A program made the position numbers and the translations under genes. 64,000 nt of DNA from CAYSPG01 sp964432885 (lineage in GTDB: Bacteria > Bacteroidota > Bacteroidia > AKYH767-A > OLB10): positions 78,434 to 142,433 of the forward strand of contig CAYSPG010000009.1 of assembly GCA_964432885.1 (NCBI GenBank). Reading direction: 5' to 3'. Positions 42,783 to 52,700 of the stretch are shown in pieces. Position 1 is the stretch's first letter, and each line of letters opens with the position of its first letter. Under the pieces are notes generated by a model that ran no database searches, had not been told where the DNA came from, and saw only the letters and a list, made by a program, of their open reading frames with translations.

Positions 42783-45152
42783 CTAATAAATTACCATTTT
42801 ATGACTTAGGGTTACTGAGTGCTGGTTTTTTATTTTGTAAAAGTAAATTCCTTTCGAAAGATTTGTGCAGTCAATTTTTTTCTCATGTTGGTTTTCGTCC
42901 AAAGCAACTGCGTTTATTTTTTTTCCAACAGCATCATACAAAATAAATTCGGCAGCCGAAGGTGTATTGTAGTGCAATACAAAACTCTCTGTTGCAGGGT
43001 TAGGATACAAGGAAAACACCATGGAATTTTCAGAAGATTGAAGGCCCACACCCGAAGCCACAATTTTTTCAACTTTAAAATCATCAAAATAAAAACCTTC
43101 ATATTCGGCAAAGCCATCACTTGCCAAAGCAAATTTAAACAGCACGTTTTGCCCTGTGTAACTTTCAAGATTTATTTCTTCCTTAACCCATGTTAATTGG
43201 TTGCCATCATAAAGCGGGTTGCCAGGATCCTGAAATGACGAACCCGGATTGGTATATTTTCCACATAGCGGAAACCAGTTTACTCCGTTATCATTTGAAA
43301 TAGAAAGTTGTGTCATGTCAAAATTATTTTCGATTTCCCATTTGGCATAAAACGAAAGATAAGCTGCCGAAGCATTAACAAGATTTACAGGCGATGACAA
43401 AGCAATTTCGGTAAACGAATTCGGATTGTACAAACCAAACGGACTATCGGTAATACTTGATGGTGATGAAACAAATGCTGATATAGTAGTTGCCCATTGA
43501 GTTGGCGACTGCCAGTTAGCTGTATTATTTGCATTATCATTTAGAGCAATTACAGGAGTGCCAAAAATTTTTGTAACAGTGTCTGCATCGGTATACAGGC
43601 CATTGTTTACAGTAAGCAAATATTTTATTTCATCACCAGGTAAAACTCCTGCTGCCAATGCAAACGAAATAGAATCGGATACCAGTTGTAAAAGGTTAAG
43701 CCCTGTATAATTTTTAGCTGCTCCAACCAAACTTATGTTTGCCGAAACAGGAACTACTGCTACAGAAAAAACACCTGTAGTATCAAGTCCTAATAATGAA
43801 AAATCAAATTTTATATAGCCGTTGGTTTGGGAAATGCACCAGGGCATTTGATCATTGGCAATGCCATAGCGGCCGGCAAGTTTTGCTGTCATTAAATTTG
43901 CAAACATGTTTTCTTTACACAAATCAACAATGCGGTTTTGCTGTGGCCAAAAGCCATCATTGCCATCGCCCACTTCGGGTGTCATTGCCATAATTTTTGG
44001 TTTTGCAGTTTGCTCGCCATACATCCAATCGTCACTGCTTCCGTTTACAAGATAGCCTACTGTTTGGTTGGCAGTGCCCCGTGTATAACTATTATAACGC
44101 GTAAGCAACTCGGTGTAGTTATCATACAGTGCCGAATCGGGAGTATAAAAATCAGGAACGTATCCCCATGGATTAATAAGCAAATTACTGTACGTATGAT
44201 AATTTAAAGCCAGCTTAAAATTATGCGCATTGCAAAATGAACTTGTCATTTGTGTTTCGGCTTCGCTAAAAGGAGCGTTGCCGCGAAAAGTTATATCGTT
44301 TGAATCGGGCGATGAGCCATTATCATCAAATCCCCAATTGTACCCATAATTACGGTTAAGGTCAACCCCATAAATTCCATTGGTAAAATCTTTACGGTTT
44401 TTGCGCCACATACCGCCACCGTTGGGGTCGGTAAGTTCGTTATAAATATATCCGTCAGGATTTACACAGGGTATAAAATACATTTCGGTATTGTCAACCA
44501 ATTTTTGAATGGCTGTATCAGTGGCATAATTTTCCATCAGGTACCACATATAATAAACAATGGCAGCCATGCCGTTGGGCTCGCGTGCATGATGCAATGC
44601 TGTATATAAAACTTCAGGTTCGGTTTCGTCCACGTTTGGATTATCAGACAGACGTAGCCAGTAAACAGGCCTTCCCTCAAAAGTTGTTTGTGCGCTGATG
44701 GGTTGTTTTGCCGAAATAAGATTTGGAAATTTTGCAACCATACTGTCTAAATTGTCCAACAATTCCTGGTAAGTAAAAAATCCGCCCATGCTGCCATAAC
44801 CAAAATTAGCAGGTTGCGGATAATCGGGTGCAGAAAAGCAGCCATTAGCAGCAGAAGAAATTTTTTGCCCTCCGTTTAAATTTTGTTCGCGATAAAATTT
44901 TTGAACGTCATCAATTAAAATTTCGGTTCTAAAGCCTGCTGCATTTACTTTTCTTAGTTCCGATTCGTTGAAATCGGATTCGTAAAAAAAATTCTTTTTA
45001 CAAAACGTTTCTGTCAGGTCAATGCCTGTATTGGATAACTGTAAGGGAGATTTTCCATCAAGCCAAATGCGCGCGCGCTTATAGGTTTGTGCGTTTGTGT
45101 TTAAACAAAATAATGCTGTAGCAACAGCCAAAATAATTATTGCCTTTTTCAT
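42783..45152 (-). CDS. T9SS-exported M14 zinc carboxypeptidase
   Basis: This 789-residue protein has a signal peptide (MKKAIIILAVATALFCLNTNAQ) and an M14 carboxypeptidase domain (about 125-410). The zinc motif HxxE is in LHHAREPNG (H188, E191), followed by PCVNPDGY, MWRKNRKD, GVDLNRNYGYNWG with the substrate-binding Asn-Arg, a zinc His in ALNYHTYSNLL, and the catalytic Glu in MTPEVGDGNDGFWP. It should remove C-terminal residues from peptides outside the cell. A jelly-roll domain (about 560-700) and a type A sorting domain (SLYPNPATESFVL ... GIYFYKI) complete it. It starts 28 bp after the small membrane protein gene and may belong to that transcript. Confidence 0.93.
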   Translation of the reverse strand: MKKAIIILAVATALFCLNTNAQTYKRARIWLDGKSPLQLSNTGIDLTETFCKKNFFYESDFNESELRKVNAAGFRTEILIDDVQKFYREQNLNGGQKISSAANGCFSAPDYPQPANFGYGSMGGFFTYQELLDNLDSMVAKFPNLISAKQPISAQTTFEGRPVYWLRLSDNPNVDETEPEVLYTALHHAREPNGMAAIVYYMWYLMENYATDTAIQKLVDNTEMYFIPCVNPDGYIYNELTDPNGGGMWRKNRKDFTNGIYGVDLNRNYGYNWGFDDNGSSPDSNDITFRGNAPFSEAETQMTSSFCNAHNFKLALNYHTYSNLLINPWGYVPDFYTPDSALYDNYTELLTRYNSYTRGTANQTVGYLVNGSSDDWMYGEQTAKPKIMAMTPEVGDGNDGFWPQQNRIVDLCKENMFANLMTAKLAGRYGIANDQMPWCISQTNGYIKFDFSLLGLDTTGVFSVAVVPVSANISLVGAAKNYTGLNLLQLVSDSISFALAAGVLPGDEIKYLLTVNNGLYTDADTVTKIFGTPVIALNDNANNTANWQSPTQWATTISAFVSSPSSITDSPFGLYNPNSFTEIALSSPVNLVNASAAYLSFYAKWEIENNFDMTQLSISNDNGVNWFPLCGKYTNPGSSFQDPGNPLYDGNQLTWVKEEINLESYTGQNVLFKFALASDGFAEYEGFYFDDFKVEKIVASGVGLQSSENSMVFSLYPNPATESFVLHYNTPSAAEFILYDAVGKKINAVALDENQHEKKIDCTNLSKGIYFYKIKNQHSVTLSHKMVIY

Positions 45153-45180
45153 TTTATGTAACTAATTTTAAAAAATTGTT

Positions 45181-45675
45181 TTATGACTTTGATAATTGTT
45201 CGCTCACAATTCTGGAAAATTCTTCCTGCTTGTGTGTTCCAATTAAATACTCCAGTCCGTCTTTATCGGTAAGCTTTATTGCATCGCGGCCCGAAGTAAA
45301 AAATTTAACCGTTCCTTTCCGGTGTAAATTATAAACAGGGTTATTAAGTATGTAGTTGCTGTACGGTGTTTTTTCAACCTTTAGCACCGATGATAAATCA
45401 ATTTTTACTTTTCGTGTTGTCCATAATCCATCTAATTCAATGCAATTTGAATAAATACGTGTATGCAAGTGCAAAATAAATATTGACAGCAGGGTTATAA
45501 TCATCAAAATTATTCCGGCCAAAAAAAGTAAATCGGCATTTTGTTCGCGGTCTTCGGTATAATAGTAGGCAACAAAGCAAAACAAGGATAAAACCAAACT
45601 TCGGAGCATCGAATATTTGTTAAGTCCCAAATACTGCCTTTCTTCAAATAAAACTTCGCGGTTATCTTTTGTCAT
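45181..45675 (-). CDS. Small membrane protein with PH-like C-terminal domain
   Basis: This 164-residue protein has two hydrophobic segments (about 24-40, SLVLSLFCFVAYYY, and about 49-70, LLFLAGIILMIITLLSIFILHL). They are followed by a ~90-residue beta-rich cytoplasmic domain of the bacterial PH-like type: IELDGLWTTRKVKIDLSSVLKVEKT, VKFFTSGRDAIKLTDKDGLEYLIGT. The function is unknown. Its start overlaps the end of tilS by 14 bp, so translation is probably coupled. Confidence 0.75.
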   Translation of the reverse strand: MTKDNREVLFEERQYLGLNKYSMLRSLVLSLFCFVAYYYTEDREQNADLLFLAGIILMIITLLSIFILHLHTRIYSNCIELDGLWTTRKVKIDLSSVLKVEKTPYSNYILNNPVYNLHRKGTVKFFTSGRDAIKLTDKDGLEYLIGTHKQEEFSRIVSEQLSKS

Positions 45676-47011
45676 TAAATGTAATCTTTAAAACATTTTT
45701 GGTACTGGCTGTAATTTTAAACCTGTCGTCTATTCGTTTTCCTACAACCCAAAGTACGTCATTTTTTGTGAGAAGCAATAATTGTTTTTCCTTATCGCTG
45801 TAAGAATATTTTTCATCAGTAAAAAAGTCGCTAAGTAGTTTTTTTCCCTTCATGCCCAGCGGACAAAAATAATCACCCGCCTCCCAGGTGCGAATGGTCA
45901 AAGGAAATTTAATATTATCAGAATTTAAAAAACAAGTTGTCGGATCCTTAATTTTTCCAGTCGTAATTTGCTGTTTTGTTTTCTTGTCAAGTGTTACTTC
46001 CGAAACAGAAATGGAAAATCCTTTCAAAACAATTTTGCCACAGTTTTTTATTGCAGCATGATAAGAAAAGCGCGCTTTATTTTTTCTTAAAAAAAGAAAT
46101 TTCCTATCCTTTATTAATTCAAATTGATTTGTAGAAACCAAAAATTTTCTGGTAGAGGTTATTGAGGTAAAGATATCAGCTACCTGATGATGACTGAATC
46201 CGAATTCCCTTATTGATTCAAACAAAATAGTTTTTGGTGCGGGCATTATTAAAAGCTTCGCTATCGAAATTTTCCAGCCGGTTTTTTCTTTTACAAGAAT
46301 TATTTCTTTCGCAAGTTGAATATATGCTTGATAAATTGCTTCCGCATCCTGCATGTGTTGCAAATGCAACTTTAGTGTTTCGTTTAACGAGGGGTTTATT
46401 TTAATTAAAGCAGGAATTACATGATGTCGAATTTTGTTTCTTGTGTAATCGTCAGAATTGTTTGATGAATCCTCGCGCCATTTTATTTTTTTTTCTTTAG
46501 CGTATTGCTCAATTTCCTTGCGTGTTGCAAACAAAAGCGGGCGAATGATATTATTGTTCTCTATTTTTATTCCATGATAGGCTGCAATGCCGCTGCCGCG
46601 AACAAGGTTTAACAAAACTGTTTCGGTTGAATCGTTTGCATTATGAGCCACAGCAACAAAATTATAATCATATTCTGATAGAGTATTTTCAAAAAAACCG
46701 TAACGGTATATTCGGGCTGCTTCCTGTATCGAAAATTTATTTTTAGCAGCAAGTATTTTCGTCTCTATTTGGGCAACAAAAAATGGAACTTTAAGTTTTG
46801 TAGCAAGCGATTCAACAAACTTCTCGTCATTGTCAGATTCTTTACCACGTAAAAGAAAATTACAATGCGCAATTCCAAAACTAAAACCTGCCTCTGCAAA
46901 AAGATGAGCCATTACCACTGAATCAATTCCACCACTTACCGCAAGTAAAATTTTATGAGCAGGGTTAAATAATTTTTTTTCTAAAACAAATTGCCTGAAT
47001 TTTTCAGTCAT
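45662..47011 (-). CDS. tilS: tRNA(Ile)-lysidine synthase (TilS)
   Basis: This 449-residue enzyme modifies C34 of the CAU tRNA-Ile to lysidine, which changes its specificity from Met to Ile. The PP-loop motif SGGIDS is at about 26-31 in ILLAVSGGIDSVVMAHLF. HNANDSTETVLLNLVRGSG (about 121-139) and RPLLFATRKEIEQYA, followed by WREDSSNNSDDYTRNKIRHHVIP, are diagnostic of TilS. The C-terminal ~80 residues (FPLTIRTWEAGDYFCPLGMKGKKLLSDFF) are the TilS substrate-binding domain. It is essential in most bacteria. It lies 13 bp downstream of pabB and overlaps the next gene. Confidence 0.95.
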   Translation of the reverse strand: MTEKFRQFVLEKKLFNPAHKILLAVSGGIDSVVMAHLFAEAGFSFGIAHCNFLLRGKESDNDEKFVESLATKLKVPFFVAQIETKILAAKNKFSIQEAARIYRYGFFENTLSEYDYNFVAVAHNANDSTETVLLNLVRGSGIAAYHGIKIENNNIIRPLLFATRKEIEQYAKEKKIKWREDSSNNSDDYTRNKIRHHVIPALIKINPSLNETLKLHLQHMQDAEAIYQAYIQLAKEIILVKEKTGWKISIAKLLIMPAPKTILFESIREFGFSHHQVADIFTSITSTRKFLVSTNQFELIKDRKFLFLRKNKARFSYHAAIKNCGKIVLKGFSISVSEVTLDKKTKQQITTGKIKDPTTCFLNSDNIKFPLTIRTWEAGDYFCPLGMKGKKLLSDFFTDEKYSYSDKEKQLLLLTKNDVLWVVGKRIDDRFKITASTKNVLKITFNDKR

Positions 47012-47024
47012 AAAGCAGTCATTT

Positions 47025-48293
47025 TTACTTTAACACATCCAATAGTGCGTGTGCTTTAAGCAAACTTTCTTCGTACTCTTTTTCAGCATCGCTCAAAGCC
47101 GTTATAGCTCCACCCGCATACACACTTACATATTTTTTTTCGGCATTGTATAGTATGCTTCGTATAACAACATTAAAATCAAAATCGCCATTGGGGGCTA
47201 TGTAGCCAACACATCCCGAAAATAAACCGCGTTTTGATTTTTCAAATGTGTCAATCAACTTCATTGCACTTATTTTTGGTGCACCGGTCATGCTGCCCAT
47301 TGGAAATGTTGCCTTCATAATGTCGGTAAAATTCACACTTTTATCCGCCTTACAACTAATAGTTGAAATTAATTGGTGTACTTTACTAAACGTATAAACG
47401 CCAAATAATTCATTTACGTTTACGCTTCCTTTTTTTGCTATGCGCGATAAATCGTTTCGTACCAGGTCAACAATCATTGCATTTTCGGCACGTTCTTTTT
47501 CGCTGGCTATTAATTTATTTTTTAATGCTTCGTCCTGTTTTTTTGTTTTTCCGCGCGGCATAGTTCCTTTAACAGGCTGCGAATAAATTGTATTGCCATG
47601 CCTGCACAAAAATCGTTCGGGGCTTGAAGAAATCAAAAAGTTGTTGTTTGTTTTATAAAAACAACTCATGGGTGCCGGTGAAGTTGAACAAAGTTTTACA
47701 AATGTTTCGAAAGGATTAATAATCGTGTTTGCGCAGTAAAACTCCTGCGAAAAAGTTACTTCATAGACATTGCCCCGTTGTATGTGTTTTTTTATTTTGT
47801 TAACACCGGCAACATACTGCTGCTTTGTAAACCGCGATTTTAATTTTATGCCTGCCCTGCTGTTTGGTAAATACATTTTGGTGGTTTTGTATTTAGGAAA
47901 AAGCTTATCGCCATTTGATTGGTTAATGATTTTTACCTTATTGTTTTGTGAAATAAAAACAATGTGAGGAACAAAAAAATGGATGGCAGGAAACTTTAGG
48001 TTATCTGTATTTTTTGATGCAAGTTTTTCTATTTCGTTTTTTACATCGTAGCTTAAAAAACCAAATACCCACTTATTCTTATGCTTATTTAAAAAAAGCT
48101 GTAAGGCGCTAAGAGAATTTTTGTTTGTCTTAACCTCATCCATACTGCCCATTGCTGAAAGAAAATTATACCGGTTAAGATTAAGCCCTTTTTGTGCAGC
48201 AAAACCATTGCTGGATAAAAAGCAAAAATTATTTAATGCGTTTTTCTTTTGCAGCAATGCGTCAAAATCGCTAACAGAAAAGTTGGGTTCCAT
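47025..48293 (-). CDS. pabB: Aminodeoxychorismate synthase component I (PabB), chorismate-binding family
   Basis: This 422-residue protein belongs to the anthranilate/aminodeoxychorismate synthase component I family, which aminates chorismate on the way to p-aminobenzoate and folate. The chorismate-binding domain (about 160-420) shows QPVKGTMPRG (with the Lys of the PIKGT motif that marks PabB-type enzymes), MIVDLVRNDLSRI, FPMGSMTGAPKISAM and VYAGGAI...EYEE. The N-terminal domain is shorter than in TrpE. No amidotransferase component is adjacent. The ATG at 48293 is used; a GTG one codon earlier is possible. It heads the pabB-tilS run. Confidence 0.9.
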   Translation of the reverse strand: MEPNFSVSDFDALLQKKNALNNFCFLSSNGFAAQKGLNLNRYNFLSAMGSMDEVKTNKNSLSALQLFLNKHKNKWVFGFLSYDVKNEIEKLASKNTDNLKFPAIHFFVPHIVFISQNNKVKIINQSNGDKLFPKYKTTKMYLPNSRAGIKLKSRFTKQQYVAGVNKIKKHIQRGNVYEVTFSQEFYCANTIINPFETFVKLCSTSPAPMSCFYKTNNNFLISSSPERFLCRHGNTIYSQPVKGTMPRGKTKKQDEALKNKLIASEKERAENAMIVDLVRNDLSRIAKKGSVNVNELFGVYTFSKVHQLISTISCKADKSVNFTDIMKATFPMGSMTGAPKISAMKLIDTFEKSKRGLFSGCVGYIAPNGDFDFNVVIRSILYNAEKKYVSVYAGGAITALSDAEKEYEESLLKAHALLDVLK

Positions 48294-48393
48294 CACGGTT
48301 TAAAAGTAGAAAAGAAGTTTAATTTATCGTTGTTTTAAAAAAAAAATCTTAAATCATAAAAACAAGTAGCTTTATGCGCATAATAACAATACC

Positions 48394-49551
48394 ATGATTA
48401 AAACCCTTGCATTGGCTACAGGTATTTGGCGTGCCACACTTGCGCTTCCGGATGGCGAACTGCCCTTTACTTTTCAATTAGAAAAATCAAACGTATCTTA
48501 TACCTTAACAATAATTAATGGTGACGAAAAAATTTTGGTGGATGAAATTTCGGTTCGGGCCGATTCTGTTTTTATAAAACTTCCGGTTTTTGATTCAGAG
48601 ATAAAAGTTATGGCAACAGAAAATGAAATGACAGGAATTTGGTTTAACAACTCACGGCAAAATAATCGCGAAATAATTTTTAAAGCAGAAGCAAACAAAA
48701 ATTACAGGTTTAAGAAAAATCCTAGTGCCACTATTAATATAACCGGCAAGTGGGCAGTTTATTTTAGTCCCGGCAGCAAAGATTCGTCATTTAGCGTTGG
48801 TGTGTTTTTACAAAAAGAAAATTACCTTACCGGAACGTTTATGACCACTACCGGTGACTACCGTTTTTTAGAAGGCTGTGTAAATGGCGATAGTATTTTT
48901 ATGTCGTGCTTTGATGGTGCCCATGCATATTTATTTAAAGCAAAACTTAGCGAAGGAAAAATTTCAGGCATCTATTGTTCGGGCACACATTGGAAAGAGC
49001 AGTGGGTTGCCACAAAAAATGAAAACGCTCAATTGCCAGACGCTTATTCGATAACTACCATGAAAGCTGAAGCAAAAAATATTTCGTTTGAGGCTTTAAC
49101 TCTTGATAGCGTCAAGTTTATTTTTCCTAATGAGGAGTATAAAAATAAGGTGGTGATTATTCAAATAATGGGTTCCTGGTGCCCCAATTGTATGGATGAA
49201 ACAAATTTTTTATCTCCGTTTTATGATAAACATAAGACCCAAAACCTTGAAATAATTGGCTTGTGTTTTGAGAAAACAGATGAATTTAAAAAAGCCGCTG
49301 CAAATGTTGCACGCGTAAAAAAACGCTACAGCGTAAATTACAAATTGCTGCTTGCAGGTAACCGCAGCAATGCATCAGATAAAATGAATACGCTAACGAA
49401 AGTAAATGGCTATCCAACTACAATTTTTATTGACAAGAAAGGGGAAGTCCGTAAAGTACACACCGGATTTAACGGGCCTGCTACAGGCAACTATTTTGAA
49501 AAGGAAAAGGGCGATTTTACGGGATTGGTTGAAAAACTTTTAAGGGAGTAA
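48394..49551 (+). CDS. TlpA/thioredoxin-fold protein with duplicated beta-rich N-terminal region
   Basis: This 385-residue protein ends in a thioredoxin-like domain (about 235-385) with the redox pair in IQIMGSWCPNCMDE (WCPNC, about 263-267) and a cis-Pro in NGYPTTIFID. The N-terminal ~230 residues contain two related beta-rich segments: GIWRATLALPDGELPFTF and GKWAVYFSPGSKDSSFSV. TlpA-like proteins act in the periplasm, yet only a weak hydrophobic stretch (TLALATG) follows the ATG. Upstream codons in frame offer no better signal peptide. The start may be lost, or the protein may use a non-classical signal. The partner is unknown. Confidence 0.82.
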   Translation: MIKTLALATGIWRATLALPDGELPFTFQLEKSNVSYTLTIINGDEKILVDEISVRADSVFIKLPVFDSEIKVMATENEMTGIWFNNSRQNNREIIFKAEANKNYRFKKNPSATINITGKWAVYFSPGSKDSSFSVGVFLQKENYLTGTFMTTTGDYRFLEGCVNGDSIFMSCFDGAHAYLFKAKLSEGKISGIYCSGTHWKEQWVATKNENAQLPDAYSITTMKAEAKNISFEALTLDSVKFIFPNEEYKNKVVIIQIMGSWCPNCMDETNFLSPFYDKHKTQNLEIIGLCFEKTDEFKKAAANVARVKKRYSVNYKLLLAGNRSNASDKMNTLTKVNGYPTTIFIDKKGEVRKVHTGFNGPATGNYFEKEKGDFTGLVEKLLRE

Positions 49552-49617
49552 CTAACTTTTTACCCGTTTGATGAATACGTTTGCCTGAAATATGTGGAGG
49601 TTGGCAAAAAATACTTC

Positions 49618-49647
49618 TTGTTGCATACATTGTTTTTACTACATTAG
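49618..49647 (+). promoter_or_regulatory. Candidate promoter of the lysyl-oxidase-like T9SS gene
   Basis: TTG (49618-49620), 19 bp, then TACATTAG (49640-49647), one mismatch from TAnnTTTG. The ATG follows 57 bp later. The flanking TTTTTACTACATT resembles the promoter region of the gene at 11487. Confidence 0.45.
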
Positions 49648-49704
49648 GGGCTGTCAAAAAAATCTGATTTTTACAAAATAATCAAAAACAAATTACACCA
49701 TCGT

Positions 49705-52700
49705 ATGAGAAAAATTTACGTAGTGTTAGTTGCTTTGCTTTGCTCATGGCAATTAGCTGTTTCACAATGCACACTTACCAATTCAACTTCATGTACCTGT
49801 TTAGGCGGAGGTACCAACTGTGACCTGCTTCCCGATATTAAAGCATCAAGGTATCCGCTAACACAAATTGGTTCAAGCGGAGTTATTGAATACTCACAAA
49901 CAGGCAATGGAAGCAATAACGGTTTGTTGCGCATATCCGTTACCACACCAAACATCGGTCACGGGCCAATGGAAACACGCTCAACAAATATTTTTGTTTG
50001 CGGAACGGATACGTTTGTTGGTACAGCGCCTTCTATTTGTCCTGATGGAATTACGTATCCAAAAATTTTAATCAACCAAAGAATTTATCATAAAAACGGC
50101 AACACAATGTCTTATTACGACCGTGCTGCCGGTACTATGACCTATCATCCATCACACGGGCATCAGCACGTTGATGATTGGGGAGTTTATACATTGCGCA
50201 CACAAACTACCGACCCTAATCCACTTAATTGGCCCATAGTTGGCAATGGAGCAAAACTTGCTTTTTGCTTATTGGATATTGGACCCTGTACATCAGGAAC
50301 ACTTTGCATTGCCGATAATGGCGATACATTAAATACTTCAGCAGAATTTTATGGCAATTATGCACTGGGTGGCGGCAGTTATGGCTGTTCAACAACATTA
50401 CAAGGTATTTCGGTTGGGTATTATGATACCTATGTTCAAAGTTTAGATGGTATGTATATTGTAATTCCTCCGGGCACCTGTAACGGTAACTATTATATAG
50501 TTTGCCAGCAAGACCCATACAATTATTTTTTAGAAGAAAATGATAACAACAATGTAATAGCTGTGCCATTTACATTAACCAAACAGGCTGGTACAGTGCC
50601 AGTAGTAACAGGTAGCGGAGCTACAACATTTTGTACGGGCGGAAGCGTAACACTTACAAGCACCGCTGCTACAAGCTACCTATGGAGTAATGGAGCAACT
50701 ACCCAATCAATTACCGTTAATCAGTCAGGCACTTACTCATGTACTGTTGATGGAACAACTGCTTGTCCAGCCACTTCAAATGCTGTTACAGTAACTGTTA
50801 ACCCAATGAGTGTTTCTGCTGGAGCATCATCAACAAACATTTGCAGCGGACAGCAGGTTGCGCTTAACTCTTCGGCAACAGGTGCCGGTGTAGGTAATCA
50901 AACACAGGCCTCAACCAACAGTACCGTGTATAATATTCCTGATAATAACGCAACGGGTATTACATCAACCATTGCGGTTTCGGGTATCAATCCTTCAACT
51001 CTTGTTGCTGGCGCAGTAGTTTCGGTAACCGTAAACATTACACATACTTACACTGGTGATTTAGAAATCCGTCTTGTTTCTCCATCAGGTCAAAGTATTT
51101 TACTTAGTAATCGCAGAGGCGGTAGCGGAAATAATTTTACCGGAACAACTTTCAGCATGTCTGCCTCCACTTTAATTTCTGCAGGTTCGCCTCCTTTTTC
51201 AGGAAGTTATATACCCGATGGTAACCTAAGCTCGTTTACAGGAAACGCAAACGGAAACTGGCAGCTAAAAGTTATTGACCTTGATGCAAGTGATGTAGGA
51301 ACCCTTAACAATTGGACATTTAGGATTAACACGCAAGTTCCAACAACAATGAGTTATGTATGGACATCAAACCCTTCAGGATTTAATTCAACATCACAAA
51401 ATCCAACAGCTTCACCAACCGTTTCGCCAACAACATATATAGTTACCGCAACTGAATCAATTACCGGATGTACCGGCTCAAATTCGGTAACTGTAAATAT
51501 TTCAAACCCTGTAGTTACCGTATCGCCAAGTACAGCAATATGTGCAGGATCATCGGCTACTTTAACTGCTAATGGAGCCAATTCATACTCATGGAGTCCA
51601 TCAACAGGATTAAATGCAACAACAGGTGCTACTGTTATTGCCACTCCGGCAAGTACTACAACTTATATCGTTACCGGAACCAATACTGGAGGCTGTTCTG
51701 ATTCCAAATCTGTAACCGTTACCGTAAACCCATTACCTAATGTTACCGCTAATAATGTTAGTGGATGCGCAGGTTCTTCAATCGCTCTTGCAGGAACACC
51801 TGCGGGTGGAAACTACAGTCAACCCAATCCTTATACAGGCACCTCCACTACCTATACTTATACATATACCGATGCCAATGGATGTACCAACACGAGCGCA
51901 CCTGCAAACATTACAGTAAACCCATTACCTTCAGCCACCACCACCCCATCTGGAACTGTTACCACTTGCAACCCTACCCAACTTATTTCTGCAAATACCG
52001 GAGCCGGGTTATCATATCAGTGGAAATTTAATGGCAACAATATTTCAGGAGCTACAAGTTCAACCTACACTGCCGGTGCATCAGGCAGCTATTCTGTTGT
52101 TGTAACCAATTCAAACAACTGTTCTTCCACATCAACTTCTGTTGCCATATCGGTAAGCACAGGTACTCCTGCAATTACAGCATCAGGTTCAACCACTATT
52201 TGCGAAGGCACAGCGGTAACGTTAAATGCAACTGCTGGAGGAACTTCGTACCAATGGTATAAAAACAACTCTGCTCAGGCTGGAGCTACTTCAGCAAGCT
52301 ATGCAGTTTCATCAGCTGGAAATTATTATTGCGCAATTACAACAACCGGTTGCAGCGGAAATTCAAACAGTATTGCAATAACGGTAATCAACAATCCTGC
52401 TCCTGTGCTAACCTACAACACTCCGCTTACTTTTTGTTCTCCAGGTAGTGTTGCATTAATTTCAAATGCGTATGCAGGGGTAACTTATCAATGGCAAAAA
52501 AATTCGATTGATATTGCTGGCGCAACCAATCAGTTATACACAGCCAGCACATCAGGAAAATATCGTGTTAAGCAAACAGCAAACGGATGTACAAAACAAG
52601 GTATGGATGTTACAGTAAGTGCCGGTGCATCATCGGTAACATCAGCAATCACTGCCAATGGCCCCACATCGTTTTGTAACGGAAGTTCGGTTACTCTGGA

